Assembly: GCF_030704535.1 (NCBI RefSeq)
Contig: NC_081823.1
Coordinates: forward strand, 7,818,501-7,882,500
Direction: 5' to 3'
Length of the DNA: 64,000 bases
Origin: Vitis vinifera
Lineage: Eukaryota; Streptophyta; Magnoliopsida; Vitales; Vitaceae
This document shows positions 56,790-64,000 of the stretch, piece after piece. Numbering within the stretch: the stretch's first letter is position 1; every line of letters begins with the position of its first letter. The translations under genes were made by a program, and so were the position numbers. The notes under the pieces are model-generated. The model was not told where the DNA came from. It saw only the letters and a list, made by a program, of their open reading frames with translations, and made no database searches.

Positions 56790-57226
56790 ATTTCCATGAA
56801 AAAAGAATCAAGAAAATGGATTGGAAAGATTTACAACTTTTGAGAGAATAACATGCGGGTGGCCGAATCTATTGTGCCAAATATCAAAATTAGAAGTTGC
56901 AGCCAGGTGTAGCATCAGAGAAGATGAAATCTGATTCTTTTCAAGAAATTTCCTTGGATAGAGTTTGCAAAGGTGATATTCAACTAGACTATAGAGCATA
57001 ATTTTCTTTGAATCTAGGTTCTTAACAAGGAAACAAGAAAGGAAAAACTTAATTGAGCCTGAATTATCAAAACACAACCTATGAACACTAAAAAGATTTG
57101 AAGAAATATGAGGTACTTGAAGAACAAAATGAAGTAATAAAGGACTAATGATTTTAGATGAAGAGTGGCATGTGAGTCTAACGACCAAGAAGAATCACTG
57201 GTGGTAACAAGAGGAAAAAAAAGTTT
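56790..57226 (-). mobile_element. Copia-type retrotransposon relic (protease/GAG-pre-integrase region)
   Basis: The minus strand shows the Copia polyprotein text VPHISSNLFSVHRLC followed by FDIWHNRFGHPH, the zinc-binding start of the GAG-pre-integrase domain. It is a broken internal fragment without LTRs nearby. A hAT-type element lies inserted at its right edge. An old fossil. Confidence 0.75.
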
Positions 57227-57349
57227 GCATTGACCATGGTTTTAAAAATTAGACTTCAGTCCGATCAATTGGCCTGAAAATAGGTTGAGCCGGTGGTCCG
57301 ATCGGTGAATCGAATGAATCGGTCAGTTTCTTTCAAATCGGACAGTTCG

Positions 57350-57388
<39 letters not shown>

Positions 57389-57909
57389 ATTTATAGTATC
57401 AAAACGACGCTGTTTTGGAGGATATAAATCACCTTCCAAACCTTTCCTCTTGCAGTTCGAACCATAGAAGCTGTTGTCCCCAATGCGCCGCAATACCCAC
57501 GTTGGGACAACTCCCATCGGCAACCTGGAAGCCTTGCAAAACCTCCCCTCCATCGATCGTTACAATGTCGCATCTTCTCCTTGTGCCGTTGCAAGCGTCT
57601 CTCGTCGCCGTAAACTCCCCACCCCCCTGTGTTGTAAACCCCCACCCAACCCACTTCGACCAGTAGCTGCAAGCCTCCCCTCGACCGACTATAAACCCCT
57701 CACCCCTCGGTTGCAAACCCACCCCACTTGACCCACTCTAAGCAATCGCTGCAAGCCTGCAAAGGTTTGATATTTTCAAAATTATTTTTTATGTTTAAAA
57801 TAATAATATATATTTATGAGGTCATCGGTTCGACTGCGGTTCAATTGCCGATCTGACCAGTGAACAGTGAATCGGTAACTTTTCCGATTTTGAAAACATT
57901 GGCATTGAC
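57227..57909. mobile_element. Non-autonomous hAT-type element, 667 bp, with perfect 8-bp target duplication
   Basis: GCATTGAC occurs at 57227-57234 and at 57902-57909, the 8-bp duplication length of hAT transposases. The element (57235-57901) begins CATGGTTTTAAAAATTAGAC, and its other end on the minus strand begins CAATGTTTTCAAAATCGG. Both are followed by GATCGG/ACCGAT-rich sub-terminal words, the kind of sub-terminal repeats hAT transposases bind. The interior has an ATT microsatellite (57351-57386) and a G/C-rich block (57420-57760). No transposase is present. Confidence 0.85.
57351..57386. repeat. (ATT)n microsatellite inside the hAT element
   Basis: About twelve ATT units. On the minus strand this makes the Asn run seen in a local frame, which is not a gene. 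Confidence 0.9.
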
Positions 57910-60044
57910 TGTTGGTTTGAGGACTGTAGATGTAATATGTGAGATGTCTTTTAATTTACCACATACTTGTTACTAGGAAATTGAGGAAAATTCCTTTGAA
58001 ACTTCTTGTTCCATAAAGATTGATTGATACAAAAGTACTTTCTTAATTCTTGTTCAACTTTAAATTGTGAAACTATAAATTGAGATTAAAAGGATTTTGA
58101 ATTCGAAATTGTTGCATTTTTCTAAAAACCAAGATTCTAAGGGTGATTTTCCTTGGTATCATTATGAAAATTATATTGAAAATCTTGGAAACCATTTTGA
58201 AACCAAGTTTGTTTTACTTCTTTGTTGATAGGAAGCAAATTTGCTTATATTATGAGAACTCATTTTGCTTTCAAAGTAAGAAGCAAAGTATGAATCTCTT
58301 AAAGATTTATTGGTTTCTTATGTGATCAAGTACTAAGAATAAAAAATGAATTGCACTTTGAGTGCAGAAAACCAAGCAGATAGAGAATATGATCTCTAAT
58401 TGAGATTTTTTCTTTAGTTGCCCTCAAATTGTAGCAGAGGTAAAATAAATTCTCTCATACATGGTTATCATTTACGATACTTGAAAAGAAAAATGAACCA
58501 AAGAGAAATGAAGCTTCACATAACTTTATTTCTACTTACAAGAGTGTTTCTATTTCTATTTAGAGGAAAACTCTACGGTGCCTCCGAAGGTATCATGCCT
58601 TCGTTTTATTTCAGTCATTGGATAGAAAAAATTTCATCTCAGCCATCCAAATTAAAAGTTAACAAAAAAAAAAAATCCCCCCTGAAATCGGGTACCTCCC
58701 CTTCCTGTTCTTTTCCAATTTTCCCATCTTTCCCCCTAATTTGCTCTTTTCTCCATACTCATCCTCCGCAACCGGCCGGGTACTTGTTTTCTCCCATTTT
58801 TTCTCGACTTTTCCCCTAATTTTCCTCTTTTCTCCATACTCATCCCCCACTTATCTCCACATCTATGTTTTTCGATTGATTTGTGCATTTCGGCTCTTCT
58901 CCGGGTACCTATGTTTTCCGTTTTTCTCCATCGGTTTTTATTTTCGAGTGTTTTCGGTTGTCTTCGTGTGTTGTTGGGTGTTTTCGGGTGAGATATTCTA
59001 GCTATTTCGGGTGCTAAATTTTTGATGTAGGAGTGACATTTTTCAAACTTCTCTATTTTCTCCATTTCCCCTGTGTTTATGTGCATATTTCATTTTCATA
59101 TTTGGGGTTTTTTCGGGTTTTCAAGTAAAGAGTGCGATATTCCCGCTCCCCACTTTCTTCTCCATATCCCTGATTTTCTTCATATTTCATATTTGGTTTA
59201 AGAGTTGTAAGGGAGTGTTTTCGGGTTTTAAACTTTCTGGTTTGAAGACCCGAATTGAAGATGTAGTTGGAAGAAGAAGAAGACGACGACGTAAAGTACG
59301 AAGAAAAAGAAAGTTGAAAAGGACATAATTTATTGTGAATAAAAAAGCGGTTGTATTGTAATTATTTGCGGATTCTATATTAAAAAAAATGTGAGTATTG
59401 ATAATGTGTTTTACAAGATTGTATCCATTATATTTCATGTTTTTTATTAGATTTATGGATTGATCACATTAATGAAAAATAATGTGATTAGATCCATAAC
59501 TGAACATTAAAAATAATTTATATGCTAATTTTGTTACTAGTGAAAATTTAGAGAGATTTAAGGAGGATTTTGGAGTGGTAATGATATTTGTATTTTATTT
59601 GACATTTGATTTATTGTAGTAAGATATGAATATAAAATTTATTGAAATGTGAAAAAAAAACTTACGTTGAGATAATGTGGTGGTGGAAGTATATTTGATT
59701 TATTATATCTGTATTATAAAAATTGACTTAAATGATTTGATTTAATTTTTAGGAGCGAGTGCGATGCTGTTGAAGTTGTTAGAAATCAAAATAGACCTAT
59801 CGGAACTTGGATACATTACTAGTAAGGGAAAATAGAAATACGTAAAAGAATATGTTTTATTTATTTATTTATTTGTGGTTGTTATAGTTATATTTGTTTG
59901 AAATTATTTTGTAGTAACGATCAATTGGCCATGATCAAAGAAAATGATAGAAGAGTGAAGATAAATGATGATGTAAGGAGTAATATTGTTGTGGTTAATA
60001 TAATTAAATTTTAAATTTTGAATTTGAAATAAGTGACAACTTAG
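57910..60044. other. No intact gene; C/T-rich duplicated block and possible leader of the Ulp1-like pseudogene
   Basis: 57910-58680 may continue the Copia relic but shows no clear motif. At 58690-58850 a T/C-rich block is tandemly duplicated with a period of about 80 bp (CCCCTAATTTKCTCTTTTCT then CCATACTCATCC at 58733 and 58813). Around 59262-59320 a short plus-strand frame encodes an arginine/lysine run (about seven R followed by KVRRKRKLKR), like a nuclear-localisation segment, and it stops at once. No promoter is identified. Confidence 0.4.
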
Positions 60045-63000
60045 TTCAATTGAGGAAAAAATTGAGCAAGAAGTGGAATGCACTTTCAAAAGTAGAAAAA
60101 GAAGATTTCATGATAAAGTCAAAAGAAAGTTCAAAACAATATTCGCTTCAAAAGGGTGTGGGTCCAAAGGTAAATTTTTTGTAATGAATAAAAAATTTCA
60201 TTACTTATATATTTGTTGCAAATTATATTTATGTAAACATGTTTGATGCTCCCACGAGCGAGTAATTAGAGTTATTGAAGAATTAGAACTAAAGCAAAAA
60301 ACAGCCATAGAAGAAATAGGATTTGGTAGCCTCTTGCAATTTCGATATAGGAAAATTAATCATGGGTTATGTCTTTGGTTGATAAATAGTTTCAATCCGA
60401 ACACCTGTATGTTAGAGTTGTATAATACTTGTATCAAATTATCCTCGATTGATGTTGAATTTATTATAGGATTAAGGGCAAGAGGGTTGAAGATTGACAT
60501 GAACAAAGATGTTAGCAATAAGAATGATTTATGTAAAAAATATTGTCATAAAAAAGGGCGATTGCCATTAGTGATGTTAGAAAATCAAATTAGGGAGGAT
60601 AAAGAAGGTGGAAATGATTTCAAGTTCATTTTGTATTATTTGTGTTGAGTGCATTATTGTGCCCAACAATGAAGTTTTTGTGAAATGTTTTTTCTTATAT
60701 CTTATGGAAGATATCGATTCAATAAAGAAGATGAATTGGGATGAATTTGTTTTGTCTTATCTTGTGCACGGGATCAAAGAGTTTAAAAGGAAACAACAAA
60801 ATGGAGTTTCCAGTTGCTTATTGTTTTTTATGGTAATGTCCTTATACATAATTTACATCATAGTGAATTTCGAATTTGTTATAATAAATTTTGTGAACTA
60901 ACTATATATCTATGTAAAATATAATTGCAGTTATTCTACCACAAGCATATATCGTTCCAACAGAAATTTCCACCATTATATACTCAACTTTTTCCTCGGA
61001 TTACTGCTTGGGGAGATGATGAAGTACTGGATATAAAATGAAGATTGAAAAAACTCGGTGGATATGCAAATGACAATGTAAGTTATAGTTTCGAAATTTG
61101 TTTAATATTTGTTTTTATTTTTAGTGATTTTAAATAGGATATGTGTGATATATTGATGAATATATTGTAAGTGAAAATATGGGTGATACAAAATGAGATA
61201 AGAGATTGCGTTGATGAAAATGAGATGACAATGGAAGAGGAGAATGAGGAGGATGAGAAATTTGAAATCCATCCAAACAAAGATGTTATTAAACGAGTAA
61301 GTGTTACAATACTCATCGTGAGTATAAATATTAGTAGTGAACCCTTGTATTATGATGTTATTAATCAAGTTCCTATATATCACTAGGTTGATGGTGGGAG
61401 CTTAATGGAGATGGATAAAACATTTTAACAATTAAAGACACATGTAATTGATTAGTGTCATGTCGCAAGTAGTAGTAGCTGTGAATTTTTTTTTTACTGA
61501 ATTTGAAGAGAAATATACAACATTGAAAGAACTCTTCCTTGAGTTAAGAGAAAAACCTTTGAGAGAGCACGATGAGGGAACAAAGAGTGAAATTCTTTCA
61601 TGCGAGAAAAGTGTGGAAGAGAAGGACAATAAAAAAGGAAATGAACATTATGTTGACACTTTGTCAATTGACAAATTATGCACTAAGGACATGAATGAAA
61701 AAAATGAAGATGTGTGTGCTACATCAATTGAAATGCTTATCATTCCCGATGAAAATGTAGATATTTTACCACTTCTAATCAAAAGAGCTAGAAAAGATTA
61801 TGGAAAGGTATATATAATATAAAAAAATTATTTTTGTTACAACTACTTAACCATTACATAGTAAATATATGTATATTAATGACATTTTCCATATTAGGAA
61901 CCATTACCAGCACTATATGGTATTCCTGAGAATGTCATGAAAACACGTACATTGAGGGAGAGGAAACCAAGTAAATTCAAGGTCTCCCCATTCGTACACA
62001 ATTTAAGGAAGATGAGAAAACGTTAAGTATCAAATGTATAATACAAATAGTTTAATACCATGTTCTTATTTTTGATACACAAAATATGTAGCTAATAATT
62101 ATGTCTTGTTTTCGATTTAGTCAATCCCCATGTCCATTCGTGAAGACGTGGTGGATGCTCAATCATTCAATGTACTTCAATCTCTTGTTGCTGATTATGT
62201 TTTCAATAAATCATTGTCAACAAGGTTTGTAGTATCTAGAATATTCATAGATGCGTTGTTACAATTTTAGCCTTCATATTTTCCTATGTGTGTAAAAAAT
62301 GTTTTATCATATTATTGTTGTAGTGAGCTTCTTGTTGACTTCGATCATGAACATTGAGTACATGGAGATTTAGAGTACTTACATCCCAGGCAAAATTTGT
62401 TGGATGTTGTAAGTAGATATTTGATTTATATCAAATGAGTTCTTTATTAATGAAATAAATTTATTAAAGTTATTGGTTAACAACAGGTAATAAATCTAGA
62501 AGCATCAAAGCTAAATTATTTTGAGAGGCAATTCATAAGCATACGAGTATAAGATGCTATCTTCCCAAGACATTTTCAGTAAGCTCACATTTGTCTTGTT
62601 GTTTAGTTACATATTAAGTATAATATACTAATATTATTCATATTATGTTGTATTATTAGCAAATGATTTTGTGCAGGAGTCTTCAACCTTTTTTTTATAG
62701 AAAAACATCCATCGTGAGTAAGTATATTAATGAATTGGATGATTGCGAGAAGGTTAGTAATTATTTTTAATGTTTAATTGCATATATCAAAGTTTGAGTG
62801 TATATTGTTTTCACCTACAATAGAGTAGATATTTTGTGCACTAATCCATTGATATTGTTTTTCTAACTTTATAACTATTTATTTCAATGCATGAAAATTG
62901 CCCCGGTCATTGGTATCTTTGCGTCATTGACTTTAAAAACTCTCATATCCAAATTTTGGATTCATTGTGATCAAGGAGTCGGGATGAGTTTTGATTTAAG

Positions 63001-63350
63001 AGTGTCAAAACAGTGGTATGCTTTCAACTATTTTTTTCTCCATCTTACAATTATTAACACTTTCAAAATAAATTAGGTTGAATTTTGTCAAACGTTCTAC
63101 AAACTCTTTGACATAGGGAAAAATGTCTTCCAATTCTCCATTGATTAGGCTCCTTCGATTCCAACCCAAGATAATGGGTTAGTATGAATATATAACTCAC
63201 ATGAATATTATTTATCTGAGCTATAATTATACATCCATTTATAAGTTGTTTTGCTTTTCTTATATTTTTCTTTGGTGGGACTGTGGAGTGCATGTCATTA
63301 AACATATGCAGACATTCTAAAATGGTGATTGCATGAAGGCCTCTAACTTA
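60045..63350 (+). pseudogene. Decayed Ulp1/C48-like cysteine protease gene (transposon-associated family)
   Basis: Exon-like pieces in order. 60045-60169: a basic helix SKKWNALSKVEKEDFM. About 60247-60900: the N-terminal domain typical of plant Ulp1-related proteins (IEEIGFGSLLQFRYRKI, SSIDVEFIIGLRARGLKI, PNNEVFVKCFFLY, NWDEFVLSYLVHGI). 60940-61030: FYHKHISFQQKFPPLYTQLF. 61448-61810: an acidic linker. 61896-62025: LPALYGIPENV and RERKPSKFKVSPFVHNLRK. 62880-63300: the catalytic part, with His in GHWYLCVIDF (62908), Asp in ILDSL (62959), a PTQDNG Gln region and Cys in WDCGVHVIKHMQ (63282). The family removes SUMO-like modifiers; many plant copies are carried by Mutator-like transposons. A frame change lies near 60620-60650 and stops follow ILDSL (62968), FQFSID (63147) and HMQTF, so it cannot make the full protein. 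Confidence 0.7.
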
Positions 63351-63369
63351 TGTAATTTTTTAAAAATAC

Positions 63370-64000
63370 TGTGAAACCAAGGTTTGGTTAATCTTGATTT
63401 TGATGATAACAAAACAAGGTTTAAAACTGATGATCATATTTCAAGTGTGATTAGGTAAGACGATTTCCAAAGTGGCAATCATAAAGACAAATCAATCCAA
63501 GGAGAAATCATGAAGAAGAAAACCACCTCAAAGATAAGAGTTTTTCAAGACCAAAGCTTCATAAAATCTCTTTGTAAGGCTATTGGTGCACTAGGACTTT
63601 CAAGCATTTCATTCTTTATTTATGCACCAAAATCATCCAAGAGTAATATTGTTTTAAATATCTTAAGAATTGGATGATTTCATGTTTTCAACTAAAACCT
63701 TGTGTTAAATGATTTTCAAACTTGTGTTAAAAGGTTTTAAGTTGAAAAAGATTGGGTGTTGAGCCAAAAAATGGCTCAACCTGTCGACCGGTTGTGCTCG
63801 TCCAGTTGAGGACCGCTTGAGGGAGGCCAAAAAGTTTCTCTCTCTCCCAGTGACCTTCTCTTCCCAGTCAAGGTTGAACCTCAACTGGTTGAGGTCCGGT
63901 CGAGGTCCGGTTGAGACCCAACGGTCACTTGCCAAGCATTAAATGCTAACGGCTAGTCAACCGGTCGACCCCTAGCTCGACCGGTCGAACCCCCAACGAC
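63370..64000 (+). mobile_element. LTR relic, left part, running off the window
   Basis: It begins TGTGAAACCAAGGTTTGG and carries TTGATGATAACAAAACAAGG, AAAATCATCCAAGAGTAA and the GACCGGTTG/CGACCGGTCG-rich segment. It matches, in opposite orientation, the relic at 13637-14979. Only the first 631 bases are in the window, so whether it is solitary cannot be judged. Old, judging from divergence between the two copies. Confidence 0.6.

Noticed and set aside
57391-57731. Several overlapping frames on both strands
   Set aside because: They fall in the G/C-rich core of the non-autonomous hAT element, where stops are rare by composition; no frame is favoured.
1-64000. CRISPR arrays, bacterial operons, prophage or toxin-antitoxin genes
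   Set aside because: The window is plant nuclear DNA with spliced genes; no such structures are seen.

Overview
This is a nuclear plant (eudicot) window, very A/T-rich between genes. Its genes have introns with GT..AG borders and canonical plant promoter motifs, and the intergenic space is packed with small transposons, LTR relics, microsatellites and poly-A/T runs. The repeat types and gene content look like grapevine (Vitis). That is recognition from memory, not a search result.

Genes, left to right. A possible last coding exon of an unidentified gene ends at 643 (+). A CCCH zinc-finger/RRM RNA-binding protein gene runs on the minus strand from 6263 to about 3725 in six exons that join in frame to 531 aa. 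A long gene-poor stretch (about 7.2-21 kb) holds a Mutator-type MITE with a perfect 9-bp target duplication, an old LTR relic, a degenerate A/T tandem region, a 39-bp minisatellite and a C-rich tract. Two tandem paralogous armadillo-repeat genes (21816-23183 and 29575-30990, both +) each keep an intron in the 5' leader. Between them lies a 2.1-kb Harbinger-like element filled by a roughly 190-bp satellite. A small conserved-looking plant gene (37104-37478, +) converges on a 14-exon minus-strand gene (52527-37589). The exons of that gene join in frame to 669 aa: a chloroplast-targeted DUF21/CNNM-CBS-CorC protein of the At3g13070/At1g55930 type. Its introns carry SINE-like, LINE-like and duplicated sequence.

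The most interesting locus is 54.36-56.36 kb (+). It has a promoter of the ribosome-biogenesis type (GGCCCA site II elements, telo-box, TATA box) but no convincing protein. The transcript region contains a well-formed C/D-box snoRNA candidate and a duplicated 34-nt block. The two copies of that block sit in hairpins whose outer stems differ in sequence but pair in both cases, which is covariation visible inside one locus. I read it as a structured non-coding RNA gene or snoRNA host.

The right end (56.8-64 kb) is a transposon graveyard: a Copia relic split by a 667-bp hAT-type element with a perfect 8-bp target duplication, a decayed gene for a Ulp1/C48-like SUMO-protease-family protein, and the start of an LTR relic related, in inverse orientation, to the one at 13.6-15.0 kb.
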